64,000 nucleotides of DNA from Phallus indusiatus (GCA_027605045.1 JAQFWX010000114.1:46390-110389), one strand, 5' to 3'. Positions 39,239 to 51,609 are shown, numbered from the stretch's first letter. The notes: generated by a model not told the origin, from the sequence alone. A program made the numbers and translations.

Positions 39239-40979
39239 CTATGAGATTAAAACTGGTTCTTTGATGTCTTCATTCGAGTTAGTCGGGCTTTCAATCGACG
39301 TTGCTCCTTCTAGAGCAATAGCTTGCCGTCTTTTGACGTATTCTGGAGCTTGCGGGTCAAGTTTACCCTGCGATTCAGCTATAAAGATTTTAGAAAGGGG
39401 AAGAAGCGGGCCGCAAACGGGGGGAATGAGAAAACCGTACGTGTCGCATGCCAAAAGTAGACCACCAGCCCAATGACGACCACAGCAAACGCAGGGAAGT
39501 AAAGCCAGAAGGGTTTATAATGCTGTGCCATTCCGTCAGAAAGTCAAGCTTTCAAACATTCAATACATACGAATAAGAACAGCCCGAATAGGAGTCCGTA
39601 AAAGTCGCTGGTTAACAAGCTGATATTATAGTATGCGGATGAAGCGAGACGGTAAATCCAGGGTGCCACGGTGTACAAGATAAACATGGCTGCAGTGTAC
39701 GCAAAAAGAAGACCGACTTATTTCGCACAAAAAAGGCCCCAGGTCAGTCGAGGGTTTGCAAGAGTCTGTATGACGAGAGTATTACTTACTAACGTCTCCA
39801 TGCCAGTTGGAGTGAACCCAATCCTTGTGTTCGAGTCCGGCAGCTTGAATGCCGTTGATGAGGGTCCCCCACATTCCAAGCATTCCGACAACTTCGTAAA
39901 GCGGCGAACGGCGAACAAAGAATTCTTCCGTTGCATTCGCTAAGAAAATTTTCATACTCGTCAGTAATGCAGCCTATGTATTGTTATCATCGTTGAAAAC
40001 ATACTAAATCCGTAGAGAGTCGCGCCGATGATCATGAAGACATCACCTTTAACGAGGTTGACGGCGGGATAATCTTTTTGCGTCAACTTATCCGAAGCGA
40101 CAAGCATCCCGAGTCCACCAATACAGACGAGAATTCCCTAGAGTCGGATCAACAAAAAGACAAACAGATGGGAGTCTAATCCCATGATGGAGTGCATTAC
40201 CAAAAGCTGTGTCCAGTGATACTTGGGCCTCATGTACAACCAAGCGAAGAATAAGCACATGGGAATGGCCCATCTGATTTTGAGGGTTGATCCGAATCAG
40301 AAGATCTGGGCGGAAGGGAAAGAGAAAATAGCGGAATGTACTACTCACGCATCGAGGAGCATGCAGGAGAGAAGTGTGGTGTATTGATAGGCTTTGACGA
40401 CGAGGAAGTTGCCTTCGACGTCGCATGCGGCGAGGATAAAGTCTGGGGAGGTAATTTATGTATGACATGATGATGAATGAGGTAAGTTGAAAAATAACTG
40501 ACATTTCCAACCATCTCGGAAAACCATTTCTAACCAGCCTTTGAATCCATCTATAACGGGCCCAGAATTCAGAATCACCGAAAACAAAGGAGGAGGAGTG
40601 ACGGAACGTACAGCGATATATTGTGTAAGGAGTGTACACGACAAACAAGGAGAAATACCTACGAGGTATCAGGGAAATTCATAGGGAAAAGAAAACATGC
40701 AAATACGACTAACAAGAAGAAAGTCTGGGTGGTGGCATTGGCCCAGTTTCGGCTCACCAGCTCTGTAGTGGTGACATTGGTACAGGTTATACAAAGCGAG
40801 ACGAGTTGACCGGCGAGAAGAGAAAGGGTGAAACGACGGGTCCAGAGACTTCTGAATCGTGCCCAGAAACTGTGCGAGAACTCGCGCAGGGAATCATAGT
40901 TGATTGGAGGACGGTCGAGTGTTATGAGGTCGCTCTGAGTAGCGCTGCTAGTTCCATCACTTGGATTCGAAGGTTGCAT
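39239..40979 (-). CDS. SLC35F (DUF914) solute transporter
   Basis: Ten-TM transporter of the drug/metabolite superfamily, SLC35F1/F2/F6 type; the substrate is unknown. Start 40979 (MQPSNPSDGTSS); stop 39239-39241. After a cytosolic N-terminus the helices begin FTLSLLAGQLVSLCITCTN with TTQTFFLLVVFACFLFP next. Typical family blocks are DVEGNFLVVKAYQYTTLLSC, MLLDAWAIPMCLFFAW, ILVCIGGLGMLVASD, KGDVFMIIGATLYGFSNATE, EVVGMLGMWGTLINGIQ, NISLLTSDFYGLLFGLFLF and FWLYFPAFAVVVIGLVVYFW. The short tail is hydrophilic (AESQGKLDPQAPEYVKRRQA). Many short introns; I verified the phase only in part. Some exon borders between 39.4 and 40.6 kb are approximate. Confidence 0.88.
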
Positions 40980-41537
40980 TATTGGTCGGTATTGGAGGCT
41001 GCCCTGTTAAGACGAGAGTCCTTTCGATGGCGAAAAGCTGGAGAATAAAGAAGAGAGACGAAGAGGAAGAGGGCGATTTATCCGGGAGTGTCGAACGGGG
41101 ATTTGCCTAATTAACCCAACGAACGTTCGCAATACTTTCGCTCTCTTTTTTTTTTGGAGTTTTTTTTTTGGTCTACTCTTTTATTCTCCTTGTTGACAGG
41201 TGCAGGGCGACGACGACAAGAAGAGTATGGTTGGAGAAGAAGAAAAGGACCCAAGACGCTAGTGCGAGGGACAGACGGTGGTCGAAGCTAAGGCTAATGA
41301 GCGGCAGATCTTATCCACATGATGTTCCTTGAAGTCGCTAGATACATTTCCACTCCGAGTCACGTGTTATAGTGATCATCTCCCGGTGACCCTGAAATTA
41401 CGAATACAGATGTTTGTCAACTATTTTACAAGCCATAAAGTAAAGTAAAACTAATAGTAAAGTAGGCACTCGATAAAAAAGAGAGACGACGAAAATAGAA
41501 CAGCAAGTTGTGAGTATAAGGTTAGGTAGAAATTGTC
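40980..41537. promoter_or_regulatory. Spacer upstream of the SLC35F gene
   Basis: This 558-nt spacer between two minus-strand genes holds the SLC35F promoter. Two T tracts (about 41149-41157 and 41161-41170) stand out. No gene was seen. Confidence 0.35.
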
Positions 41538-44500
41538 TCATAATTCTTCGTGGACGAGACCCTCCAATGCTTGGCGCACTTCCTCAGCGTCCCGACTCCT
41601 GATAACACCGAGAGGAATTTTATGTCCATCCTCGACGGCCGTGTCTTTGCCAACGTCAATGGGCAAGATGGACATCTCAGGTTCGTGCTCGGATTCGCTC
41701 TCAGTAGAAGACGGATCCAGATCCAAATTTAGCGTCGCTTCGCTAGTCTCGGCGACTACGTACGTACCAACAGCCAAACGTCAGATCCAATTGTCAAAAT
41801 CGAAACTAAAATGTCGAAAAAACTCTTACCATTCTCTGAATTACCATTGACGTCTCCGCTATCTGCAAGGACAAGTTTGTCCAAGACCGTACTCCTAATC
41901 TGACCAATGCTAGCCTCGAAACCTAAAATGATATCGTCTATCTCCTCTTGAAGCGATCGTAACGCATCATTCAAGGAGTTGGCAGGCGCATCCGTTGCAG
42001 TTCCGTTTTGGAGACTGTGATAAACGTCGCCAAACGACTTAGCAGCTATTGAAAATGGGGTTAGTTGGTCAAAATCGAGATAATGATAATAGCGCGGAAA
42101 GCGTGGCCCGACATTAAGATGTGCACCACATGCCATGTATCTTGATACTCACTTCGGAGAAGATTATGATACCGCTAAATTAGCAACATATATTAATAAT
42201 GAACGTTCGCGCTCCTATCGGATTCTTTCACCCACCTCCCAATCATGGTAAGTCACGTCTGCTAACCATGTGTAGCCCTTTCCGAGATCATCCTGTGCCT
42301 GGTTAGCCAGGTCAATTAGTGCTGAGGCAAATATCTCAAGCTGGAAAGTACGGTGAATGTCAAACCAAAAAAAATTAAGACAAGACAAAAAAAAAGTCTC
42401 CAACCTCTCTTATCTCTGCTTGCAAAAGTTCACCAATCCACTCCCGAACAACTTGAGAAAAATTGTCAATTCTAGCTCCAAGCTTCTTCTCAACCTTAGC
42501 AACCACGTCGTTCCATTCCTTCATTCTTTCCTCGTCTTCTTTTTCATTTTGAGCAAGAAGCTTTTTTGAAAATGCCTTCAGACCTTTCAAACTCTTCTCG
42601 GCTTCATTGACAATATCTGTCACTTGTTTTCTTATCACACCCGCCGAATCTTGAGTATCAGCAACAGCCACCTCGCGCAAGCGTATCAAAGCCTCTTTAA
42701 CGTCTTTACGATGCTCCCTGCCGAGCTTCTCAATATCTTGTTCCCATTTCGTATGACGTCTCTCCAGATCCGCACGCTGTTGTTCTGTCTGAATCTTCTT
42801 CTGTCGTAAACGCTCTTCTTTCTCATGTACATCCTCATGGGTTGAGGATTCCGAAGTCAAGGGTGGCGCTGGCTCCGCGTTAGTTGAGATATCGTCCAAG
42901 AATTCGTCCAGCAAAGCATCGAGATCAGCGTCTTCTTCTTCTTCTTTTTCGGCGTTCTCGGGAACAGCATAGACAGGGGTATCGGCAACGGCAAAAGACT
43001 CTTCTACATCTTCTGTGGTGGGAGATAGTGACTCTACCATGATAGACGCGGCTGAAGCGGCCGCTTTATCTGTAATGGCTGGGATATCCAACCCAGCCAG
43101 TTCCGAATCAAAATCTGGTATTGAATCGGTAATATGGACGAGTTCATCTTCCTCAAATGTTGCCGGAGGTGAGAGCGTTTCTTTGATGATCGAAGCTGCA
43201 ATTTCATCTGTAACATCAAGTGTCGGCGGAATAGGGACGGAGGGAATTGTCTCTGAGGAAACAACGGGTGGTTCAGGCACGAGAGATTCTCCAGATACTG
43301 TAGGCGTAGGAGCTGGAGTGACACCGACGGAAGTAATCACGTCGATTACTTCAGCTACATCGACACTCTCTACGACAGGTATCCCTTCTCTGCTTGCTCT
43401 TTCCTGCTCCATAATGGCAACCCATATTTTATCAATCTGAGGATCAACCCATTTCTCTTTCGCATTGATAATGAGACGAAACAGAATACGGAGTATAACA
43501 CCAGGTAAACGTTTGACGGCCTTCCAAATCGGTCGTACATACGGCCTGATAGCTCGCCACTGTTTATCTGCAGTGCTGATTGTCGTATTAATGCGAGGCT
43601 GGACGTAAAGTTGATACCGGTATGCTAAGTTATCCATGTACGGACCAAGCGTTGCCTCGTATTTGCGTTGGAATTGTCTGATGTACGGTCTAGTGCGAAT
43701 GCGCAGCCATGCAATTTGCGGCTGAACGTGCATACGCCACTCCTGTCTTGTGCGACGAATAACCGGTGTAGAAATCTTGACTGCGGTGGAGTATATTGGT
43801 TCGACACTGTGTACGGTTGATGAAATGAAGGGATTCTGCATTGCCATTTGGATCGGAGGTAGGATGTAAGGCTCCAAGACGAGCCGACGGTATTCGGTCA
43901 GAGCTCGACATATAGGAGACCGCATCTGTACGTCTTCAGGACATACTGAAACTGTGTATATCGTGAACCATAATAGAAGCATCCGTGCCAAGATATCGAA
44001 TATGCTTATTCCTTTACTGGATTTTTCATTACGGCTTTTCTTATTCTGTGCAAGAAGATGGCACTTCAGAGCGAGGACAACCAAAATATCGACAAAGATA
44101 TTGACGTACCTTTGACCCTTTTTTTGCTTTGGACTTCGGTTTAGCTTTTGATAGTCCTCCTTTGCCGGGCGGAGGGGAAGGTTCTGAAGGTAGGCTATTT
44201 TGTTCAGGTATATCATCATCCTACAGTAAACGTCTAATCCCAGATTCAACGGCTATGAACTAGAAACATACCTCGGCCTTAATATCATCACGTCTGGGTC
44301 CGACTGAGGAGGCTTTGGATGATGCTGATGCTGATGCATTTGCAGGAGTATTTCGACTAGGACCAGCCCGGTTGTTGACATCCTTTACAGGAGAAGCACG
44401 GTTTGAGGTGGAATTCAAACTGGCGTCATCATCATTAAGAGCGCTCTCCACATATTTTCCTTTCGATGAAGATGCAGGTGTAATACGCGCAGTTCCAACG

Positions 44501-44565
44501 GAGGAGTTCGTACGACTGGCAGCAGGCGGGGGTGGTGCTGCGCTCTGCCGACGGGTTACAACCAT
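41538..44565 (-). CDS. Unknown single-pass membrane protein with coiled coil
   Basis: I do not recognise a named family. Start 44565 (MVVTRRQSAAPPPPAAS). The N-terminus is Ser/Ala/Pro-rich and basic (KAKPKSKAKKGSK). A hydrophobic segment (FDILARMLLLWFTIYTVSV, about 43950-44010) is a probable TM helix. After it comes a region rich in aromatic-Pro pairs (EPYILPPIQ, RPYIRQFQRKY, GPYMDNLAYRYQ, QPRINTTIS, RPYVRPIWKAVKRLP) with rough periodicity. A long acidic Pro/Ser/Val region follows, then a charged coiled coil (about 42430-42830; KEERLRQKKIQTEQQRADLE). C-terminal exons give DYHSL-like helices, LDLDPSSTESESE and end VHEEL. One exon alone covers 42375-44110. The layout (short N-terminus, TM, long coiled coil) suggests a membrane tether; this is inference. 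Confidence 0.75.
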
Positions 44566-45151
44566 CGTTGCAAGTCAAAAGAGCTACTGATTGCTGTTGC
44601 AATATTTTCCAAATTCCTTTGGTCTGAAGCTTTCACAGAAAGTGACTGGCAAGAAAAGAGTGTGTGGTGTTTCGGATTTGACGCGTTATTGACGTTGTGT
44701 ATCCAAAGCGGAGTTCCAAAACTTGGGGCAGATCATTTTCGGAAGCAAATATACTATACATACTCCCTCCCCTTTTGGAATACCATTGGAAATCAATTAC
44801 AAGTAGAATATTACAACAAGCGCATTTTTCGTGTTTCAACGAGCAAAGAAAAAGGAAATATGTGTAAACTAAATGAATGTCACTCAACCAGAAAAAAACC
44901 CTTTTTTATTCAAATGATGGTGGTATGTATCAGGCTCGACCATGAGTGCTGCCTCCGCTGGTCGTCGAGAGCGCGTGTTCGTGTTTTCGCGCATCCCAAG
45001 ATTCGGCCCAGCGTCGATTGCGAAGTAAAGCAGCGGGTAAAGGGAACGCAGACGGCGGCGGGAATGCGCGTGATCTAAGTGCAGGGTTACTGTCCAAGCG
45101 TATCATTATTATGGGAAACTGGCTGGTCACCAAATAGGATTCTTTTTTTAC
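44566..45151. promoter_or_regulatory. Spacer upstream of the unknown membrane protein
   Basis: This 586-nt gap lies between two minus-strand genes. The part near 44940-45075 is GC-rich, unlike the rest. A 138-codon plus-strand open frame (44662-45078) has no recognisable similarity and is not called. Confidence 0.3.
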
Positions 45152-46456
45152 TTACTTGGCTTTCAACGTTGGTCCAATGGCGACGCGAGCAAAAGTGGAA
45201 GGGAATAATGGATTACCGGGACCACGCTCGGATAAACCATGATAGGGTAAATTAGTTTGCGACGATGAAGCGCTATGAATGGAAGGTGTAGGCGATGAAT
45301 ATCGACGGCTGGGAGGAGGCGAAGGCTGGTTGACAATGCGAAGCCCTACTAAAGGCGAGACGGGCCGTTTTGCCACACCTTCCTCGTCTGAAACGTCTTC
45401 TGAAATATCCTCCATGCGAGTAGCACCATGACGACTAAGCGAAGGTGACTCTCTTCCGAAAAAAGATGAAGATGTCGGGCTGAGGATGGGAGATCGTACG
45501 GGCTGCGATGACGCCATAATCTCCTCCACCCAGATGGTATCATCGTACTCATCGTCCACAGCTGAGGTATCTTCGCCTTCTACGGTCTCGGGACCTTCGA
45601 TATCCTGATGATCGCCACCATCTAATTCAGGGGGTACACCGAACGCCGCCTTGATGCGCTCCCAGATGACTTCAGATCTAGCCGAAATGCACGTCTTCGC
45701 CTTTTGGATCCACAAAATATCATCAGCTTCTTCGCGGGTCGTTTTCGTCAGCCACTTTTCCAGCTGAGAATAATTCCATGATGCCGGATTATTTTCATCG
45801 CCTGGTGGGCTCCCTGCAGGGAATATTTGCGCAAGAAGGAGAAACAATTTACGCGTAGGCAAGGACGTCAAAAGTTCTTGGACTTCTGCGGGTCGATCCC
45901 AGAACGGCAGAAGACAGGCCTCGGGAAGTGGAGTAAATTTGACGGGAGAAAGAGTCTGTGAATTGTTGTTCCCAGGAGTAGATGGTCGTGAGATGGTTGG
46001 ATGCGCGCATTGTTGAGCAATCTCGCACACTTGTTGGGGAGTCAGTGGGGTGGTATGAGGGCTGGTATGCGATGCAATGGAGCTGCGACGTTGCAATGAT
46101 CCTTGAGTGTTTTCGTCTTTCTGTGCGCCTGATAATGGGGTGAAACCAAATCCAGAGGCCGCGAAGGATATGCGACCACTCGAAGCACCTGGGCTGCTGT
46201 TTCTGCCTTGATTGTTCCCGCCACTTGGCTTGTTGTTGTGAAGTGATCTTCGTCGACTTGCTTTCTCGTCCTGCTCAGGAGGTGGCTGCCCAGTTGGAGC
46301 CTTGACGATGTGCAGCACACTGGCTACGCCTCGGTCTGTCTCAGGTATGGTGCCCCAGGGATCCGCGGCTGAGACAGAACCTCGACGCCGCGACGAAACG
46401 CGACGAAGCCCTTGAACGTTGGGGGATATATTGGACAGAGTCAGTGGCTGAGACAT
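45152..46456 (-). CDS. Unknown intronless Ser-rich protein
   Basis: A single uninterrupted 434-codon frame starts MSQPLTLSNISPNVQGLRR. Ser/Arg/Pro-rich disordered ends flank a compact central part with order-promoting composition: LPEACLLPFWDRPAEVQELL, TRKLFLLLAQIFP, SWNYSQLEKWLTKTTREEAD and KAKTCISARSEVIWERIKAA. Many RRxS and SP sites suggest heavy phosphorylation (inference). An acidic stretch DDEYDDTIWVEEI precedes the Ser/Pro tail. It is unusual here as the only long gene with no intron. It is divergent from the Sec72-like gene across 190 nt. I do not recognise the family and assign no function. Confidence 0.8.
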   Translation of the reverse strand: MSQPLTLSNISPNVQGLRRVSSRRRGSVSAADPWGTIPETDRGVASVLHIVKAPTGQPPPEQDEKASRRRSLHNNKPSGGNNQGRNSSPGASSGRISFAASGFGFTPLSGAQKDENTQGSLQRRSSIASHTSPHTTPLTPQQVCEIAQQCAHPTISRPSTPGNNNSQTLSPVKFTPLPEACLLPFWDRPAEVQELLTSLPTRKLFLLLAQIFPAGSPPGDENNPASWNYSQLEKWLTKTTREEADDILWIQKAKTCISARSEVIWERIKAAFGVPPELDGGDHQDIEGPETVEGEDTSAVDDEYDDTIWVEEIMASSQPVRSPILSPTSSSFFGRESPSLSRHGATRMEDISEDVSDEEGVAKRPVSPLVGLRIVNQPSPPPSRRYSSPTPSIHSASSSQTNLPYHGLSERGPGNPLFPSTFARVAIGPTLKAK

Positions 46457-46646
46457 GTGTGGTATGTCGTTGCTGGTATGTTGTGAAGGAAAGAAGAAGC
46501 AGAACAGCGAAAGAACGCTTCCTGCGGTTTTATTAGCGCACCTCTCGGTTTGGTGCCGTCATAAGACATAATGTAATCGATCGAACAATTACCTAAGTGA
46601 CATTACCTAAGCAAACTCCAGCTCATCATCCTCGCTGCAATTCATA

Positions 46647-47648
46647 ATGGCAGACCACAATCACAGTCATTCTGGCCCCAATGCACATAGTCATGGACCT
46701 CAACCTGGCCAGCCAGGTCAGCGCACACTTACACCGCAACAAATTCAACAGCTGCAGCAGCTGACTCCCCAGCAGTTACAGCAGCTCCAACAACAACTGC
46801 AGCAGCAGCAGCAGCTACAACAGCAAATGGCTAATATGACCCCCGACCCAGATGCTATAGCAGCTCTTGATGCACGGTCCAAAGAAGTTCCTTTGAAGCT
46901 CGTCGCCCCAGAAACAGAGAAGGGTCAAATACTTGTGGAAGGGACAGCTTCGGAGGACCCTTCAGTCGATTTTAGCAAGCTGAATGCTCTGGCTCGACAA
47001 ATTATGGAAACATGCCCCAACAACGGCGATGTGCCCCCTCCGCTTCCGCCAGTGAATATGATCCCAAAAAACAATCGTTCGGCTGCCGTTATTAAAGCCA
47101 AAGACGAAGGAAATGTACGCCGTCAAGAAACAATCGTGTCTCTCACATGAAAAGGCTAACACTTTCTCTTTCCCTTTTTTTACCAGAAATTATACGGCGA
47201 AAAGAAATATCACGAAGCTATTACACTATATACCAATGCGGCAAAGCTGACCCTCGGTCGCCCATTGTGGGAATCTTCGTCTTTAATAAAAGAAGAACTG
47301 GCTATGCTTTTGTCTAATCGTTCGGCAGCATATGCTGTCCTCGGTGATTGGACAACGGCGCTCGCTGACGCAGATGCAGTCATAAATTACAAACGCCCTT
47401 GGAGCAAAGGTCACTTTCGAAAAGCAAAAGCTCTGCAAGGTCTAGGTGAATACGAAGAGGCTAAGGTGGCGTTGGCACTCGGTCTAGCGTTTGAACCGAG
47501 TAACAATGTAAGTGTGTTCGCATACTTTGTAACCCATATCTCGAGTCATTGCTCTGATGTTCTCCATCACCAGGAAATGTTGACATTTATGAGTGAACTA
47601 GACGAACAAATTAAAAAAGCTAATGAGGAGCAGCTTCAGACAGAATAA
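46647..47648 (+). CDS. TPR protein, Sec72-like
   Basis: Tetratricopeptide protein resembling fungal Sec72, the peripheral subunit of the Sec62/63 post-translational ER translocon that binds cytosolic chaperones. Exons 46647-47114, 47187-47507 and 47574-47648 give 287 residues. The N-terminus is His-rich (ADHNHSHSGPNAHSHG), followed by a Gln-rich stretch (QQLQQQLQQQQQLQQQ). After a linker the TPRs run AKDEGNKLYGEKKYHEAITLYTNAAK..., LSNRSAAYAVLGDWTTALAD and KGHFRKAKALQGLGEYEEAK. The C-terminal helix reads EMLTFMSELDEQIKKA. Any small TPR co-chaperone would look similar, so the Sec72 name is a moderate-confidence inference from memory of fungal annotations. Confidence 0.75.
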
Positions 47649-48140
47649 TTGTATACATTTATTGTGGTTTTATTTCTATCGCCATTCGTGACCTGTCATT
47701 TATGTATATCCATCAGCAGCATTCTTATACTAATACAAGGCCGATGTTATTCATTGGGCGACTTAACGACAAGTTATCTCTAAACTGATATCACAATTAG
47801 TAGCCAAAGCCCCAACACAAGCAATCTAAAACGAGCATTATCTCTTGTAACGAAGAGAAATGAGTGCAGTCATTCAGCGGATATAAACAATTTTGCCACC
47901 CCTTTCGCAAGCTGAACAGCGATTAAGTTCGAGGCCTAAAGCCAATTGTACGAGCTTTCTCTAATGCTTGAACGACCTCTTTGATTCAGAAATGTCTTTT
48001 CGTTGAAATGCAAAATCAATAAAATACGTGTGATACGTACACGGTGCGCCAATACAAGTGAAATAAGATGATACATGAAGCACATAACTGGTAGACAAAA
48101 CAAGTAGCTTTTACGTAAAACGGGGAAGAAGAAAAAAAGA
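47649..48140. other. Convergent intergenic region
   Basis: The Sec72-like and APP1 genes both end here (492 nt). The sequence is AT-rich and I see no gene or structured repeat. Confidence 0.35.
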
Positions 48141-50331
48141 TCAGCGATATCGTCTGAGAATGTCTCGAACTTCGGATTCGCATTCGGCGGGGTCTTTGAA
48201 AATCTTGAGAACGACGTAACTTGGTATCTCTGCGCGAGCCCGTTCGATACGGAATATGAAGTCATTGATCTTCCGTTCTTCAGGCGTTAAACCGCTGTTA
48301 GTTGACTGGGACCGAGCCAGCCTAGGTAGTACCTCCGACCGCCCGCCATTCAAAGATTGCATAGACGGCATTTCAATTTGTTGAGGTTCTTGATTCACCA
48401 AAGTTCCATTCATAAGTGGGGGTGAGATACCACCACCAGCTGAACCGTAAGAGATTCCGTACAAGCTGTTTGGGATGACATCTGCTGTTGTGGTGACGTT
48501 GCGAATGAAGACACCGGCTATTTGATGGGATCGCTCTCTTGCAAGCTCTGTGTACAATTCTAAATCTTGTTCCCCGCTGTCTCCTACGAGTATGAAAGTT
48601 GAATCTGGGAAGGCGTTCAAAACATCAACAACGCCTTGACGCTTACGCGCTGCGGGAGGCGAAAGTAGAGAAGAGAGCAACGCTCGAGCTTTGTATGACT
48701 TCAACCGAATCGACCCTTCCGGGAGGTTGGAAATGGAGAAAAATTCGGTTATGATAGGTAGCAGCTCAAATGGGCCATTGGACTAAAGATACCTTAATAT
48801 AAGAGTTATCTTGATAACTTTTCGGAACACTTGCCACATAATGAAATCGTACACCTTTGTATGAAAATAGGTCAGAGGGAAGAATCTTCGTAATAAGAAG
48901 AAAAAAAAATTACCTTTGCGCCATAAATTGCGGTACCAGTTCACCATATCTGGGATAACTAAATCGGACAAATGTCGCGTGAACGCGGTTCTGAAAGCAG
49001 CCTTAGCTCCCTCAATGACACCAGTAAATTTCACTGTATCATCTATATCTGAAATCAGACGAATAGGGACACGCTGGATGGGTAATACAGTCGTGATTTG
49101 TGTCTGAACAGGTTTACGATCAGTTGCGTTGGGTATATTCCCAGGCGGCATGTCGACTGTCATTGCGGTTGCTGTAGAAGCTGCAAGTCCATTTGTCCGT
49201 TTTTGATAAGCTGCATAGGGAGATGGAGACACCGATGTCGAATTGGCCGCTGGCCACATCTCGGCTTGAACCACGACAGGATACTCCACGTCGCGATCAC
49301 CAAATGCAACGTGCAGGGAGGGCGGATGGGTGGCTAATCTCTCCCAAGGTACTCGAACTGTAGACTGAAAGAAGCCCTCTGACGACGTAACAGATGATAT
49401 AGTAGCTAATGGTGTCAATTCTGTTTCTTGTCCGTGAAGGGTATCGTTGACGTTGGACGGTATATCTCTGGATAAAGGACAAAAGACTGAGATCTGTATC
49501 ATACGATTTGCAATAGCGCTAGTCCAAAAGAGCTTGATGCGAGAATCTAGATTGTCGTGAAGAGCTTGAAGAGTCTCATCCTCTGCTACTGAGGATGGTG
49601 ATAATTTTGGGGTTTCCGAATTCAGCGATGAAAGCTCGGCGGCAGAAGCGGATTGAGGAAAATGATCTGAAATGCTAAACAATTCAACGCCGAGTTGAAA
49701 AATAACCAGTCTTACCATTAGTAGGGAAAGACGGGTCATCTAACTTTTCAAAATCATCTGCAAGGCTCTCACAACCATCGTCATCATTCAATTCTGTTTC
49801 CAAATTCTCATTGACACTGCTTGGTAGCTTCGGTAACGCAGCATAGCCTCAAAATAAAAGTCAACATAATGCAAACTCCCGTGAAACGAGTCTCTCTACT
49901 TTTTGCTAAGCGATAGAAAGCTTTTTGAGAGCGGGTTGCCATTTCCGATGGCCTGACACTGGATGCAAAGCCAGAGACATAAATTTCCAATGCGAATGAA
50001 GAGTCTGGAGGAGAACAAGGTCAAAAAGGTCAGAATATAACGAGATAGACTGTTGTAGAACCCAACTTGGATCGTCAATGTCTGAAGGCCGCTGATACCG
50101 CCTTGCTGCCCATCCGGGAAACAGGTGCAGCTTTTCAATGCCGACGACAGCGCGACTCTGGCTGACTGACGACGTGTGTCCTACACCAGTTCTACCGTAG
50201 GCGCTGTTTTCTCCATTGCCTGTAACTCGTGAAGCTATGGCGTCATAAGCTCCTCTGTAGTCCTTTTGAGCAACATAGTCTCGTATGGATGATAGCTTTG
50301 AAGAAGTCAGTGTTTTCCAAGAAGAAGGCAT
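48141..50331 (-). CDS. APP1: Phosphatidate phosphatase App1
   Basis: Magnesium-dependent phosphatidate phosphatase of actin patches that converts phosphatidate to diacylglycerol and links lipid metabolism to endocytosis. Start 50331 (MPSSWKTLTSSKLSSIRDYV); the C-terminus ends RDILRRYR. The catalytic DxDxT motif of the HAD fold is present in RLISDIDDTVKFTGV (DUF2183/App1 domain). It is followed by FHYVSNGPFELLPII, where the SN pair is the usual second motif, and by FILVGDSGEQDLELYTELA, the acidic motif. The N-terminal part has KLHLFPGWAARRY, a conserved App1 feature. The tail is Ser/Pro/Gln-rich, where yeast App1 has SH3-binding sites. Several short introns; a phosphatase-dead state is not indicated. 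Confidence 0.93.
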
Positions 50332-50650
50332 CACTGAGATAATTTAGTGGAAATGTTCAGACCATTGGTATGGACGACGAATCAGCAGACGAGTCGAAAG
50401 CAAGATTGGATACGGTGATGTCGATATCAGTGATCCGGCGCCTATGATCACCACAAATTGGCTGACTCAGTCAGAACTTGAGGCATTTCAATGCATGTTC
50501 AAAGCGACCGCTCGTGTTCTCTCAGGACCACAGCCTCTCAATCGACCCAACAATTATAGGCATCCTTTTATCTTTGTTCTATCTCGTGCTGAACGCCGAA
50601 CGCGAGTCTTGGGTGAAAAAGAAAAGTATAACCATCCACTAACACTGAGT
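50332..50650. promoter_or_regulatory. Divergent region, APP1 / TPT1
   Basis: This 319-nt region separates divergent starts. The TPT1 frame stays open upstream to an ATG at 50444, so part of it may be coding or leader. No other feature was seen. Confidence 0.4.
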
Positions 50651-51609
50651 ATGCGGGACGAACGACTTTCACGGACGATGACTTTTCTTTTGAGACATAA
50701 AGCTGTAGAGGAAGGCCTACCGATGCGAAAAGATGGGTATGTCAAAATCAGCGATCTCGTATGTGCCTTCCAGCCCCCTTTCCGAGTTCATTTGATGCTT
50801 AAAGCCGAGTAGCTGGCAATACCTAAACTACAATCGGCGGATTTTCTCTCTGTTGAACGAATAGTAAAGAACGATAAAAAAGGCAGGTTTAGTTTACTGT
50901 TAGAACCCGACAATACCGGTGCCGATGGGATATGGTGGATACGTGCCAACCAAGGGCATTCAATACAAGTAAGAAGAAAGAGAGTGGCACATGTCTTCAT
51001 GGTCATTGAAAGAACGCCGCGCTTCATAGGATATCAAAATCGATATGATTCGCATAATCGACGAATCACAAGTTCCGATGGCCGTTCACGGTACAACCTC
51101 AGCCGCATGGGGACAGATAGGTAACGTCGAAAAGATTTTCGGTTTCACGATGTTAACATTGACCTCTTTCAGCTAACGAGGGCCTATGCCGTATGAATCG
51201 ACAACACATCCATTTTGCCCAAGGCATTCCTCGATCAGGCGTTTTAAGCGGTCAGTCAATTCATCTAAGACCATTGAGAACCCCATGTCTGATGAACTGC
51301 AAAAAAGGCATGCGTACCACGTCACAGGTATACATATTCTTAGACGTCGCTATGGCTCTAGAATATGGCCTTGAGCTTCTACTTTCGTCTAATGGAGTCG
51401 TACTATCTCCAGGCGATGAAAATGGTTATATTCACCCTTGCTTTTTCTCCAAAGTCGAATGGGCACCGACCAAAAGTCTTATGAAAGGTTGGTCGCGCCC
51501 ACCTCCACCTCCATCGCTGCGGAAACCCGCTATAACAATGCCTCAATCAGTTGAAGAGCAAAATGAGCGAATATCAGTCGTTGATGATGATGCCGAAGAA
51601 GGAATATAG
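50651..51609 (+). CDS. TPT1: tRNA 2'-phosphotransferase
   Basis: Essential last enzyme of fungal tRNA splicing: it moves the splice-junction 2'-phosphate to NAD+, giving ADP-ribose 1",2"-cyclic phosphate. Exons 50651-50758, 50813-50968, 51030-51120, 51173-51250 and 51308-51609 give 244 residues in phase. Family motifs with the catalytic Arg/His residues are LSRTMTFLLRHKAVEEGL, WIRANQGHSI, MAVHGTT and LCRMNRQHIHFAQG. MRTTSQVYIFLDVAMALE and NGVVLSPGDENGYIHPCFF complete the ADP-ribose-binding half. Start 50651 begins directly before the N-terminal KptA helix; an in-frame ATG at 50444 would add 69 residues of no recognised similarity. The C-terminal tail is Pro-rich then acidic. Confidence 0.93.

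Noticed and set aside
44662..45078. 138-codon plus-strand open frame upstream of the unknown membrane protein
   Set aside because: No recognisable domain, mixed composition across a sharp GC change, and it sits in a promoter-type spacer.
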